Below, one piece after another: positions 1 through 8,371 of a stretch of 64,000 nucleotides of DNA (its first letter is position 1; each line of letters starts with the position of its first letter). Position numbers and translations under genes: made by a program. This DNA comes from Nocardioides antri (GTDB lineage Bacteria; Actinomycetota; Actinomycetes; Propionibacteriales; Nocardioidaceae), in assembly GCF_008373765.1 (NCBI RefSeq), contig NZ_VUJW01000003.1, positions 806,001 to 870,000 on the forward strand, in the 5' to 3' direction. Below the pieces are notes generated by a model. It was not told where the DNA came from. It saw only the letters and a list, made by a program, of their open reading frames with translations, and ran no database searches.

Positions 1-1923
1 CGGCACCAGCGTCGACACCGTGAGCACGCCGGTGCGGAAGTTCGCGCGGGTCGGCCGGCCGGCGAGGCGGTCGGAGAACATCGCCCGGACGTCGGGCAGC
101 CGGAGCTCCACCCCGGTGCCGGCGCCTGCGCGCAACGCGTCGAGCTCGCGCTGCACCTGGCCGAGCTGCCAGGAGTCGGTCGGCCGCACCGACGTCAGCG
201 CGCCCACCCCGTCCTCGATCGCGCTCAGCCAGTGCTCGAGCGGATGGGTGCCGACGAGCCGGTCGGTCACCGCCTCGAGGCGGGCGACGAGCTCCGCGAG
301 CCGGCCGATCAGGTCGACGTCGCCGCTGCCGACGTCGTCGAGCGGCAGCACCTCGCCGAGCAGCGTGTCGCTGTCGTCGGACAGGGCGATCCCGCTGAGC
401 AGCCGGTCGAGGCCGACCCGCCAGGTGTTGTCGGCGTAGCCGTCGAGGCCGAAGTCGGCCCGGTGCGCGGCGTCGAAGCCCCACTTCACGCCGACCTGGG
501 CGACCCAGGTGGCGAGCAGGTCGAGGTCGTCGTCGCGGAACCCGAAGCGGCGGCGCACCGGCTCGGCGTGGGCGAGGTCGAGCACGGCGCCCACGCCCGC
601 CCGGCCGCCGGCGAGGTCGAGGAGCCGGGCGACCACCGCCAGCAGCGGGTTGGTCTGGTCGAGCGCGCGGTCCGCGAGGCTCACCCGGAGCCGGTGGGCG
701 GGATGGCCGTCCGGCCCGACCACGTCGGCGAGCCCGAACGCCGCGGACAGCAGCGGGGCGTAGCTCTCGATGTCGGGACACATCACCAGCACGTCACGCG
801 GCTCGAGCGTGGGGTCGTCGGCCAGCAGGCCGAGCAGCACCTCGCGGAGCACCTCAACCTGGCGGGCCGGCCCGTGGCAGGCGTGGAGCTGGACGGAGCG
901 GTCGTCGCGCCGGAGGACGCGAGCGCCTGCCGGCCCCGCGGCGTTGGCGCGGAGGTCGGCCTGGAGCCAGCCGAGCAGCGTGTCGGGCGTCCCCGGGTCG
1001 GGGGCGGGCGACTCGTCGATGTGGCCCACCGTGGCCAGGGTCCGCTGGAGCTCGCGGGTGTCGCGGCCGAGGGTGGCGAGCAGCGGGTGCCCGACCTGCA
1101 GGTGGGAGCGGTCCTCGACGCGCGGCACGACGCCGACCAGGCCGGCGAGCCGCGACCACAGCGCGGTCGACGGGTGCGGCAGCCAGAGGTGGACGTCGCG
1201 GCCGGCGGCGAGGGCGTCGAGCAGCGCGAGGTCGCCGACGGCGAGCCGGGTGTGGCCGAAGAGGTTGACCCGCTCCGGGAGGTCGACCGCGGCGGGGTCG
1301 GTCCGCAACCGCTCGATCGCCGCTGCCTGTCGCTGCACCGGGTCCGGGGCGGCGACGGCCGCCGCGAGCCGGCGCCACAGCTCGGGCTGCCAGGTGAGGT
1401 CGTCGGGCACGACACCGCCGGCTCCGTCGCTGTCGCGGCCCGTGGCCCAGTCGGCCACGAGCGACGGCCGCTGCGCGGCGTACGACGCGAAGAGACCCGC
1501 CAGCCGCCGCGCGGTCGCGAACCGGCGACCACGGCGCAGCTCACCGTCGTCGCCGGCCACGCCGTGCCCGAGGTGGCGCGCGAGGGTCGCCGCCCACGGC
1601 TCGCTCACCGCCTCGTCGATCACGCGCAGGAGCGGCCAGGCGAGCGCCTCGGCCGCCCACGGGTCGTCGTCGGGCCGCCCCGACACCACGGCGAACAGGG
1701 AGCGCGGGCTCAGGAAGTCGACGCCGGCGCACACACCGTCGTCGCGGCCCGGAGCCGTGCCGAGCCGATGCGAGAGCCGCTGGGAGAGCCACCGCTCCAC
1801 GCCCTTGGCCGGCACCACCACGAGCTCGGCCGCGAACGGGTCGGCCAGCGGCGTCACCAGGAGCTCGCCGAGCTGGTCGGCGAGCTGGTCGGTGCGCGCG
1901 GCGCGGTGGACGTGAAGGGCCAT
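1..1923 (-). CDS. recC: RecC-like exodeoxyribonuclease V gamma subunit, C-terminus cut by window edge
   Basis: The frame opens with an ATG at 1923 and stays open to base 1, giving about 641 residues of a family usually near 1,100, so the C-terminal half lies outside the window. The N-terminus (MALHVHRAARTDQLADQLGELL) and the VVVPAKGVERWLSQRLSHRLG stretch match the start of RecC, where a vestigial helicase fold recognises Chi in the RecBCD end-processing complex. Later segments such as VNLFGHTRLAVGDLALLDAL and LLADDPTLEPRDVLVMCPDIESYAPLL also fit. recB and recD would be expected just outside the window. Family assignment is from recalled motifs. Long antisense open frames here are GC artefacts. 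Confidence 0.85.
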   Translation of the reverse strand, partial: MALHVHRAARTDQLADQLGELLVTPLADPFAAELVVVPAKGVERWLSQRLSHRLGTAPGRDDGVCAGVDFLSPRSLFAVVSGRPDDDPWAAEALAWPLLRVIDEAVSEPWAATLARHLGHGVAGDDGELRRGRRFATARRLAGLFASYAAQRPSLVADWATGRDSDGAGGVVPDDLTWQPELWRRLAAAVAAPDPVQRQAAAIERLRTDPAAVDLPERVNLFGHTRLAVGDLALLDALAAGRDVHLWLPHPSTALWSRLAGLVGVVPRVEDRSHLQVGHPLLATLGRDTRELQRTLATVGHIDESPAPDPGTPDTLLGWLQADLRANAAGPAGARVLRRDDRSVQLHACHGPARQVEVLREVLLGLLADDPTLEPRDVLVMCPDIESYAPLLSAAFGLADVVGPDGHPAHRLRVSLADRALDQTNPLLAVVARLLDLAGGRAGVGAVLDLAHAEPVRRRFGFRDDDLDLLATWVAQVGVKWGFDAAHRADFGLDGYADNTWRVGLDRLLSGIALSDDSDTLLGEVLPLDDVGSGDVDLIGRLAELVARLEAVTDRLVGTHPLEHWLSAIEDGVGALTSVRPTDSWQLGQVQRELDALRAGAGTGVELRLPDVRAMFSDRLAGRPTRANFRTGVLTVSTLVP

Positions 1924-1964
1924 GGCGGACCGAGGTTAGCCGTGGGGCCCGACGCTTGCGTGCT

Positions 1965-2492
1965 TCAGTCCTTGTCCTTGGCCTTGTCCTTGGCCTGCTC
2001 GTGGTGCAGGCGCTCCTTGATCTCCTCGTCGGCCTCGTCGATCTCCTTCGACAGCGCCGCGACCGCCTCGGGCTTCCCGAAGAACCGACGGTAGGAGTAC
2101 ACGAGGAGCGCGATCGCGAGCACGCACGAGACCAGCAGGGTGACGCCGGTCCACGGGCCGCCGGCCAGCCACCAGTCGTCGTCGACGGGCCACCAGCCGG
2201 GGACGTCGGGGCCGACGATCCACAGCACGCCGAACGCACCGATGCCGACGGCGAAGATGCTCGACATGACGACGCGCGGCACCGTCTCGACGGCCTCGGC
2301 CGCACCCCGGAGGGCGCGGAGCTCGATGGGGCCGAGCCACCGGTCCGCCCATTCGAACTCCGACGACAACACCTTCACCCCGGCGTAGAGCAGCATCCAG
2401 CCGGGTCCCGGGAGCGGGATCGCGGCGATGCCGACCAGCACGATCAACCAGCCGGCGACCCCGATGGCGATGCGTCGCGCTGGTGCCGTCAT
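1965..2492 (-). CDS. PGPGW-motif small membrane protein
   Basis: A 175-residue protein with an N-terminal hydrophobic helix that runs into the diagnostic PLPGPGWMLLYAG motif (residues about 27-39), two more hydrophobic helices near residues 75-95 and 115-135, and a highly charged lysine/glutamate/aspartate tail. This layout matches the actinobacterial PGPGW / TIGR02611 family of putative transmembrane proteins, whose function is unknown. It sits between recC and an NTF2-like gene, all on the minus strand with short gaps, so it may share a transcript, but nothing in the neighbours suggests a role. Confidence 0.8.
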   Translation of the reverse strand: MTAPARRIAIGVAGWLIVLVGIAAIPLPGPGWMLLYAGVKVLSSEFEWADRWLGPIELRALRGAAEAVETVPRVVMSSIFAVGIGAFGVLWIVGPDVPGWWPVDDDWWLAGGPWTGVTLLVSCVLAIALLVYSYRRFFGKPEAVAALSKEIDEADEEIKERLHHEQAKDKAKDKD

Positions 2493-2513
2493 GGCCTCAT
2501 CCTGCCGTAGGGC

Positions 2514-3008
2514 TCAACCACCGAAGCGATCGAGATAGGCGCGCACGTCGTCGTCCGCGTTGTCGTGCGCGACGGCGATCCGGGCCCACGTCATCGCCAT
2601 CTCGTGGAAGCGGAGCGGGTTGTAGACGTCCTCCTCGCAGGAGAAGAGGCCGTCGCCGGCGTACGTCATGATCGTGATGTTGGGCTCCTCGAGCAGGGTC
2701 CCGTCGCCCGGGTCCGGCATCGGGTTCCGCACCTCGCACACCAGCCGGGCGGCGTCGGCGTCGACGACCTGCCAGCTCAGCGGGAAGCCGGTCATCACCC
2801 GCCCCGGGTACGCCGTCATCGTCCGCACCGACCACGCGCGGATCTCCTCGCGCCCGCGGAAGGTGCCCATCGCGTGCTCGACGTAGACCGCGTCCGGCGT
2901 GAACAGGTCGGCGTAGCCGGTCCAGTCGCCGGAGGCCACGAACCCCGCGACCTGCTCGTGGAACGCGGCGTAGGCATCGGTGATCTCGTCTGCACTGAAG
3001 CGGCTCAC
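2514..3008 (-). CDS. SnoaL/NTF2-like protein
   Basis: About 164 residues in the cone-shaped alpha+beta fold of nuclear transport factor 2 / SnoaL. Visible family features are an N-terminal helix (ADEITDAYAAFHEQVAGFVASGDW), the YADLFTPDAVYVEH strand with its conserved Asp and His, and a GRE-EIRAW segment. Members are small cyclases, dehydratases or ligand-binding proteins; no substrate can be inferred. I chose the GTG at 3008 (VSRFSADE); an upstream in-frame TTG at 3020 would add four residues and would leave only 17 bases to the divergent cyclase gene. Confidence 0.75.
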   Translation of the reverse strand: MSRFSADEITDAYAAFHEQVAGFVASGDWTGYADLFTPDAVYVEHAMGTFRGREEIRAWSVRTMTAYPGRVMTGFPLSWQVVDADAARLVCEVRNPMPDPGDGTLLEEPNITIMTYAGDGLFSCEEDVYNPLRFHEMAMTWARIAVAHDNADDDVRAYLDRFGG

Positions 3009-3037
3009 CCGAAGATCCAACCACTAGGCTCGCGGAC

Positions 3038-4624
3038 ATGCCGCGCCCGACGCCCGTCAGCCAGCGGAGCCCCTTCGGCGCACGCATCCTCGGGCCGCGC
3101 GAGCAGGACCCGCGTCGCCTCCGGATCCGGATCCAGCTGCTGCTCACCCTCGTCCTCGTCAGCACCAACGTGCTCGGCGCGGGCGTGGTCTTCGTCGTCA
3201 ACAACTTCGCGGTGCCGGCGCCGACCCCGTCGACGGCGATGCTGGTCGCGCTCGCGATCGGGGTGCCGACGTACGTCGTGACCGCAGCGGTCGTCGGCGT
3301 CATCTGGGGTACGGCGACCAGCCTGCGCGCGCTCCGCTGGGCGACCCAGGGCGCGCACGTGGTGCCCACCGAGAAGGAGCGACGGCAGGCCCTGAACGTG
3401 CCGCTGCAGCTCACCATGATGCAGCTGTCGCTGTGGCTGGCCGGCAGCGCCGTGTTCACGGTGCTGGCCCTCGTCCTGCAGCCGGAGCGGGCGCTGGCGA
3501 CCGGCCTGACCGTCGGCATCGGCGCGCTCGTGGTCGCCGGCATCTCCTACCTCCTGACCGAGTTCACCCTCCGTCCGGTGGCGGCGCGCGCGCTCGCGGA
3601 CACGGAGGTGAACAAGAAGGCCCGGTTCGTCGGCATCGGCCCGCGGATGGTGATCTTCTGGGCGATCGGCACCGCGGTCCCGGTCGTCGGCCTGATGGTC
3701 GCCGCCGTCCTCGCCCTCGTCGACGAGGGCGAGACGACCCTCCGGCAGCTCGCGATCGTCACCCTGGTCGTGTGCGGGGCGGTGCTGGTCTTCGGGTTCG
3801 TGCTGACCGACCTCAACGCCCGCTCCGTGGTGGCGCCGATCATGTCGGTGCGCGACGCGCTCAAGTCCGTCGAGGCGGGCGACCTCGACGTGGACGTCGT
3901 CGTCTACGACGGCACCGAGCTCGGAGCGCTGCAGAGCGGCTTCAACCAGATGGTCACCGGTCTCCGGGAGAAGGAGAAGCTGCGGGACCTGTTCGGCCGG
4001 CACGTCGGTCACGACGTGGCCGCCGCCGCGGCAGCGGTGGAGACCGGTGAGGTCGAGCTCGGCGGTGAGACGCGCGTGACCTCCGTGCTGTTCGTCGACC
4101 TGGTCGGCTCGACGGCGTACGCCTCCGACCACGAGGCGGCCGAGGTCGTCGGCGTGCTCAACCGGTTCTTCGGCGTCGTCGTCGACGAGGTCGACCGGCG
4201 TGAGGGGCTGGTCAACAAGTTCATCGGCGACGCGGTGCTGGCGATCTTCGGCGCCCCCGTCCCCGACGAGAACCACGCAGCGTCGGCGCTGGCGGCCGCC
4301 CGCGCGATCGCGACCCGGCTCGAGGAGGAGCTCCCCGAGATCGGAGCGGGCATCGGGGTCGCGACAGGCACCGTCGTCGCGGGCAACGTCGGGTCCGAGT
4401 CGCGCTACGAGTACACCGTGATCGGCGACGCGGTGAACTGCGCGTCCCGCCTCACCGAGCTGGCCAAGGACGTCCCCGGTGGGGTCCTGGCGACCTGGGA
4501 GACCGTCGTCTCCGCCGTCGAGCACGGTGACGCCGAAGCGGCCGCCCGGTGGGAGAAGAGGGGCTCCGAAGTGCTCCGCGGGCGGACCGAGAAGACCGCG
4601 CTCGCCGTACCCGTCTGGGACTAG
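3038..4624 (+). CDS. Membrane-bound HAMP adenylate cyclase (class III)
   Basis: 528 residues. Six hydrophobic helices span residues about 35-265, followed by a HAMP linker (APIMSVRDALKSVEAGD, about 267-320) and a class III cyclase domain. Metal-binding aspartates lie in FVDLVGS and KFIGDAVLAIF. The substrate-recognition position reads YTVIGDAVNCASRL, with Thr in place of Asp, as in class IIIb cyclases. The architecture equals the mycobacterial Rv1318c-Rv1320c/Rv3645 group, which makes cAMP at the membrane. It is divergent from the NTF2-like gene with almost no spacer, so the two promoters must overlap. Its stop codon shares the sequence CTAG with the stop of the convergent TetR gene. The input signal is unknown. 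Confidence 0.93.
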   Translation: MPRPTPVSQRSPFGARILGPREQDPRRLRIRIQLLLTLVLVSTNVLGAGVVFVVNNFAVPAPTPSTAMLVALAIGVPTYVVTAAVVGVIWGTATSLRALRWATQGAHVVPTEKERRQALNVPLQLTMMQLSLWLAGSAVFTVLALVLQPERALATGLTVGIGALVVAGISYLLTEFTLRPVAARALADTEVNKKARFVGIGPRMVIFWAIGTAVPVVGLMVAAVLALVDEGETTLRQLAIVTLVVCGAVLVFGFVLTDLNARSVVAPIMSVRDALKSVEAGDLDVDVVVYDGTELGALQSGFNQMVTGLREKEKLRDLFGRHVGHDVAAAAAAVETGEVELGGETRVTSVLFVDLVGSTAYASDHEAAEVVGVLNRFFGVVVDEVDRREGLVNKFIGDAVLAIFGAPVPDENHAASALAAARAIATRLEEELPEIGAGIGVATGTVVAGNVGSESRYEYTVIGDAVNCASRLTELAKDVPGGVLATWETVVSAVEHGDAEAAARWEKRGSEVLRGRTEKTALAVPVWD

Positions 4625-5211
4625 CCGAGCCGGTCGAGGACGTGGACGACCCGACGCAGGATCGAGTCGGGGTCGACCTCGGGATAGACAGCCGAGACGA
4701 CGAGGTCGCGCTGGAGGACCGCCAGCCCGTGCACCGCGGCCCAGCCCAGGGCCGCTAGCTCGGGGGTCGGCACGTCCGTGCCCCAGCCCCGCTCCTGCGC
4801 GGCCGCGATGGTGGACATCATCAGGTCGCGCTGCGCAAGGCGGGCCGCGACCAGCTGCTCGTCGTCGTTGCGGAGCAGGTCCGGCCGGTACATGAGGTCG
4901 AAGAGGGCCGCGTGGCGGCGCGAGAACTCGACGTACGCCGCCCCGGCTGCCGCCACCTGCTGCCCACCCTCGACGGGCGCACCGGCGATGGCCTCCTCCG
5001 TCTCCTGGTGCAGGAGCCCGTGACCCTCCACCGCGAGGGCGGTGAAGAGCCCCGCCCGGTCGACGAAGTGGTGGGCCGTCGCCTGGTGGGAAACGCCGCA
5101 CCTGCGGGCGATCGCCCGCAGGCTGGCCCGCGCCGGGCCGGTCGCGGCGATCTCGGCCTCGGCCGCGCGGAGCAGCCGGGCACGAAGGTCGACGGTGGCG
5201 GCGCGGCTCAC
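4621..5211 (-). CDS. TetR-family repressor of the MMPL exporter
   Basis: 196 residues starting with GTG at 5211. The N-terminal helix-turn-helix (ASLRAIARRCGVSHQATAHHFVDRAGLF, about residues 25-55) is typical TetR; the C-terminal part is a ligand-binding helical domain. The GTG overlaps the stop of the upstream MMPL gene (GTGA), so exporter and regulator are translationally coupled in one operon. Two identical palindromes in front of the operon (8271-8332) are the obvious binding sites, so autoregulation is likely (inference). The inducer is unknown. Confidence 0.9.
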   Translation of the reverse strand: MSRAATVDLRARLLRAAEAEIAATGPARASLRAIARRCGVSHQATAHHFVDRAGLFTALAVEGHGLLHQETEEAIAGAPVEGGQQVAAAGAAYVEFSRRHAALFDLMYRPDLLRNDDEQLVAARLAQRDLMMSTIAAAQERGWGTDVPTPELAALGWAAVHGLAVLQRDLVVSAVYPEVDPDSILRRVVHVLDRLG

Positions 5212-8200
5212 CTGGACGCCTTCGCTCCGGGCCACCAGAGCCGCGGTCCGAGCAGGGTCGCGGCCGCCGGCACGAGCAGCGACCGCACGACGAACGTGTC
5301 GAGCAGCAGGCCCGCCCCGATGGTGAAGCCCACCTGGGTCATCGTGGTCACACTGCCGGCCATGAGCGCGAACATACTCGCGGCGAAGATGACGCCGGCG
5401 GACGTGATCACCGAACCGGTCGCGGCGGTCGCGCGGGCGATGCCGGCCGCATCGCCGTCCGGTGCCTCCTCGTGCATGCGCTTGGTCAGCAACAGGTTGT
5501 AGTCGGCACCGACCGCCACCAGGATCGTGAACGCCACGGCCGCCACGGTCCAGTCGATCTCGATGCCAAGCAGCTCCTGCCAGACCAGCACCGAGAGGCC
5601 CATGGCGGAGGCGTAGGAGAGCACGACCGTCGCCATCAGGACCGCCGCGGCGACCAGGCTGCGCAGGAGCACGAGCAGGACCAGGAACACCGCGATGAGG
5701 GCGGTCAGCGCGACCAGGCGCATGTCGGACTGCGAGTACGCCGCCAGGTCGGCGTTCGTCGCCGCCATGCCGGTCGTGCTGACCTCGGCGTCGTCGAGCC
5801 GGGTGCCCCGCAGCGACTGCTCGACGGTCTCGCGGATCTCGACCGTCCGGTCGGCAGCCTCCTCGTCGAACGCGTCGGTCGAGCCGAGCACCGCGAACCG
5901 CGCCGTCCGCCCGTCCTCGGACAGGAAGAGCCCCATGGCAGCGGCGAACCGCTCGTCCTTCAACGCGGTGGGCGGCAGGTAGAACCCGCCGATCGCGGGG
6001 TCGTCGGCGACCACGCTGGTACGGCGGAGGTACGTCGCCGCGCGGCTCAGTCCGCGCCGCAGCTCGGGCAGCGAGGTGGCCACCTCCTCGGTGCCGCCCT
6101 CGAGCCGGCCCGCTCCCTCGGCGAGCCGGCCCGCTCCGTCGGCGAGCTGGTCGGCGCCGTCGGCGAGGCCGCCGAGCTGCTCGGCGAACGTCTGCTGGCC
6201 GTCGTTGAGGAGGTCGGCGCCCGCCCGCGCCTGGCGCAGGCCGTCGCGCAGCCGGCGGAGCCCGGTCTGCAGGTCCACCGTGCCGTCGGCCAGGCTGCGC
6301 GCTGCGGTCGCCGCTCGGCGGAGGCCGGGTAGCAGCTCGTCGCGCTCGGCGACCCAGATCCGGCGGATCCCCTCGCGGGCCTGGCGGCAGGCCGGGTCGA
6401 CGTTGCAGGTCAGGCTCTTCGTGCGGAGGGCGTCGTAGGCGAGCCCGAGGCCGTCGACGGCGAGCTGGACCTGGTCGGCACCGGTCTCGAGCCCGCGGGC
6501 GAGCTGGCGCATGCCGCCGCCGAGGCGCCCGGCGCCGGTGACGGCTTGGTCGGCACCGGCCAGCAGTCGTCGTAGGCCCTGCTCGAGGTCGGCTGTCCCG
6601 CGCACCAGCCGGCCGGCACCGTCGACCGCGCGGTCCGCGCCGTCGGCCAGCTGCCCGCTGCCGTCGCTGAGCTCGTCGGCTCCGTCGCCGAGCTGTCCGG
6701 CGCCGTCCGCGAGCTGCTCCGCACCCTGCTCGCCGTCGCCGACCCGGTCGGACGCGCGGTCGAGCCGGACGCCGACGATGCCGGCCTGCCGCGCGACCGA
6801 CGCGTCGGTGATCGGGCGGCCCAGGGGACGGGTGATGCTGCGGACCATGACCACGCCCTCCTCCTGCGCGGTGGCCGACGCGGCGCGCTCGAGGAGGGCC
6901 AGGTCCCGCGGGTTGCGCAGGTCGTGGTCGGACTGGATGAGGACGTAGTCGGGGAGGATCTCGTTGACCGGGTAGTGCCGGTCGAGGAGTGCGTAGCCGC
7001 GGTTGCTCTCGGTGTCGTCGGGCTGGGAGTCGCGGGTGTCGTAGGAGACCTGGAGCAGCGGCGCCAGGGCGGCCAGCGCCAGCAGGGGCAGCAGCGACAG
7101 GGCGAGCATCCGTCCCGGGTGGGCCGCGACCGTGCCGGCGATGCGCGGCCACAGCGACCCGGCCCGCTCCGGCCGCGGCTCGCACCAGCCGCGGCTCCCC
7201 GCGAGGGCCAGCAGCGCCGGCGTCAGCGTGAGCGCGACCGCCAGGTTGATCGCCACGCTGACCGCGATCGCGGGACCGGTGGTGCTGAAGAAGCCGAGCT
7301 CGGCGAGCAGCATGCAGCCGCAGGCGAGCACGACGGTGAGTGCGGACCCCACCACCACGCTGGTGATCCGCGTGCCCGCGGTCGCGGCGGCCTCCCGCGG
7401 CGGCACGCCCTCACGCCGGAGCTCGTGGTAGCGGCTGACCAGGAACACCGCGTAGTCGGTGCCGGCGCCGAGGACCACCGCGGTGAGGAAGGAGCCGCTG
7501 AAGGTCGAGACCGTGAAGATCCCGGTGAGGCCGCACCACGCGGTCACCGCCCGGGCCAGGCCGAGGCCGATGCCGACGACGGTCAGGACGAGGGCCGTCA
7601 CCGCGAACGACCGGTAGATCAGCCACAGGATGATCGCGATCAGGCCGATCGTGACGACCGTGATCCGGACGATGCTGTCCTCGGTCTCGGTCGCCAGGTC
7701 GGTGATGGTGGCGGTGGGGCCGGTGACCGCGACCTCGAGGCCGGCGGGAGCGAGGTCCGCCGCGACGTCGCGTACGGCGGTGACCTGCCGGATCGAGGAC
7801 GGCGCCCCGGTCTGCCCAGTGATGCCGACGAGGAGGTAGCGCGCCTCGCCGTCGCGGCTGGTCAGGGCCTTCAGCAGCTCGGGTCGCTCCCGCACGTCCT
7901 GGACGAAGGAGACGTTCTCCCGGTCCCGGGTGAGGACGTCGGCGAGCCGTCCGGCGTACCTCTTGTCGGCCGGGGCCAGGCCGCCGTCGCGCTCCATGGC
8001 GATGACGACGAAGCTCTGGCTCTCGCCGTTGCCGAACGCCTCGTCCATGTCCTTCATGGCGACGATCGACGGTGCGTACGACGGCACCACCGGCGAGGAG
8101 TCGCGGGCGGCGACCTCCTCCAGCTGCGGCACGAGGAGGTTGAGGGCGGTCGCCAGCGCCACCCAGGCGAGCAGCACCCACACCGCCCGCTTTGCGGCGA

Positions 8201-8237
8201 ACCTCGCCAGCCCCGAGACGCTTCCGTTGTCGGCCAT
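5208..8237 (-). CDS. MMPL/RND-type transporter
   Basis: 1,009 residues beginning MADNGSVSGLARFAAKRAVW, with GGGAG upstream of the ATG. Two MMPL modules each have a cluster of transmembrane helices (about residues 180-360 and 800-990) with the conserved GAGTDYAVFLVSRYHE and GADYNLLLTKRMHEE motifs that carry the proton-relay Asp/Tyr. Between them is a large extracytoplasmic domain holding a long heptad-like repeat (see the repeat entry). The family exports lipids, siderophores or drugs by proton motive force. Pairing with a TetR gene and double operator suggests inducible efflux of a toxic hydrophobic compound. It is expected in the cytoplasmic membrane. Confidence 0.93.
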   Translation of the reverse strand: MADNGSVSGLARFAAKRAVWVLLAWVALATALNLLVPQLEEVAARDSSPVVPSYAPSIVAMKDMDEAFGNGESQSFVVIAMERDGGLAPADKRYAGRLADVLTRDRENVSFVQDVRERPELLKALTSRDGEARYLLVGITGQTGAPSSIRQVTAVRDVAADLAPAGLEVAVTGPTATITDLATETEDSIVRITVVTIGLIAIILWLIYRSFAVTALVLTVVGIGLGLARAVTAWCGLTGIFTVSTFSGSFLTAVVLGAGTDYAVFLVSRYHELRREGVPPREAAATAGTRITSVVVGSALTVVLACGCMLLAELGFFSTTGPAIAVSVAINLAVALTLTPALLALAGSRGWCEPRPERAGSLWPRIAGTVAAHPGRMLALSLLPLLALAALAPLLQVSYDTRDSQPDDTESNRGYALLDRHYPVNEILPDYVLIQSDHDLRNPRDLALLERAASATAQEEGVVMVRSITRPLGRPITDASVARQAGIVGVRLDRASDRVGDGEQGAEQLADGAGQLGDGADELSDGSGQLADGADRAVDGAGRLVRGTADLEQGLRRLLAGADQAVTGAGRLGGGMRQLARGLETGADQVQLAVDGLGLAYDALRTKSLTCNVDPACRQAREGIRRIWVAERDELLPGLRRAATAARSLADGTVDLQTGLRRLRDGLRQARAGADLLNDGQQTFAEQLGGLADGADQLADGAGRLAEGAGRLEGGTEEVATSLPELRRGLSRAATYLRRTSVVADDPAIGGFYLPPTALKDERFAAAMGLFLSEDGRTARFAVLGSTDAFDEEAADRTVEIRETVEQSLRGTRLDDAEVSTTGMAATNADLAAYSQSDMRLVALTALIAVFLVLLVLLRSLVAAAVLMATVVLSYASAMGLSVLVWQELLGIEIDWTVAAVAFTILVAVGADYNLLLTKRMHEEAPDGDAAGIARATAATGSVITSAGVIFAASMFALMAGSVTTMTQVGFTIGAGLLLDTFVVRSLLVPAAATLLGPRLWWPGAKASR
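6040..6750 (-). repeat. Coding heptad repeats (LADGAxx/LxDGADx) in the MMPL ectodomain
   Basis: The DNA encodes two runs of seven-residue units such as LADGAGQLGDGADEL and LADGADQLADGAGRLAEG, separated by a stretch containing CNVDPACRQ. Leucine or alanine repeats every seven residues with Gly-Ala between, as in the YhgE/Pip class of MMPL-related proteins, implying a long helical hairpin outside the membrane. The DNA looks repetitive (gtcggc/gccgtc triplets) because of the protein repeat. Confidence 0.8.
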
Positions 8238-8270
8238 CGGGCTCCCCTGTCGGCACCGTCCGCGCGGTCT

Positions 8271-8332
8271 CCTTGCCAGTGGCAAGGAAGATGTCCCTCG
8301 GACGCTAGTCCGCCTCCTTGCCAGTGGCAAGG
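8271..8332. promoter_or_regulatory. Two identical 17-bp palindromic operators before the MMPL-tetR operon
   Basis: CCTTGCCAGTGGCAAGG occurs twice, at 8271-8287 and 8316-8332, centres 45 bp apart. Each copy is a perfect inverted repeat around a single central base. They lie 34-95 bp upstream of the exporter start codon, where TetR operators usually sit. Assignment to the adjacent TetR is inference. Confidence 0.8.
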
Positions 8333-8371
8333 GGATGTGATGCGCCTCATCCGCTCCCGGCGCGCGGAGGA

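Noticed and set aside
232-2094. A 620-codon plus-strand open frame antisense to recC
   Set aside because: Low-complexity Arg/Gly/Val/Glu-rich product with no domain; it mirrors the real minus-strand recC frame, a common artefact in GC-rich DNA.
6040-6750. Possible tandem DNA repeat or CRISPR-like array
   Set aside because: The repetition is in codons of a heptad protein repeat; units vary, have no uniform spacers and lie inside a coding frame.
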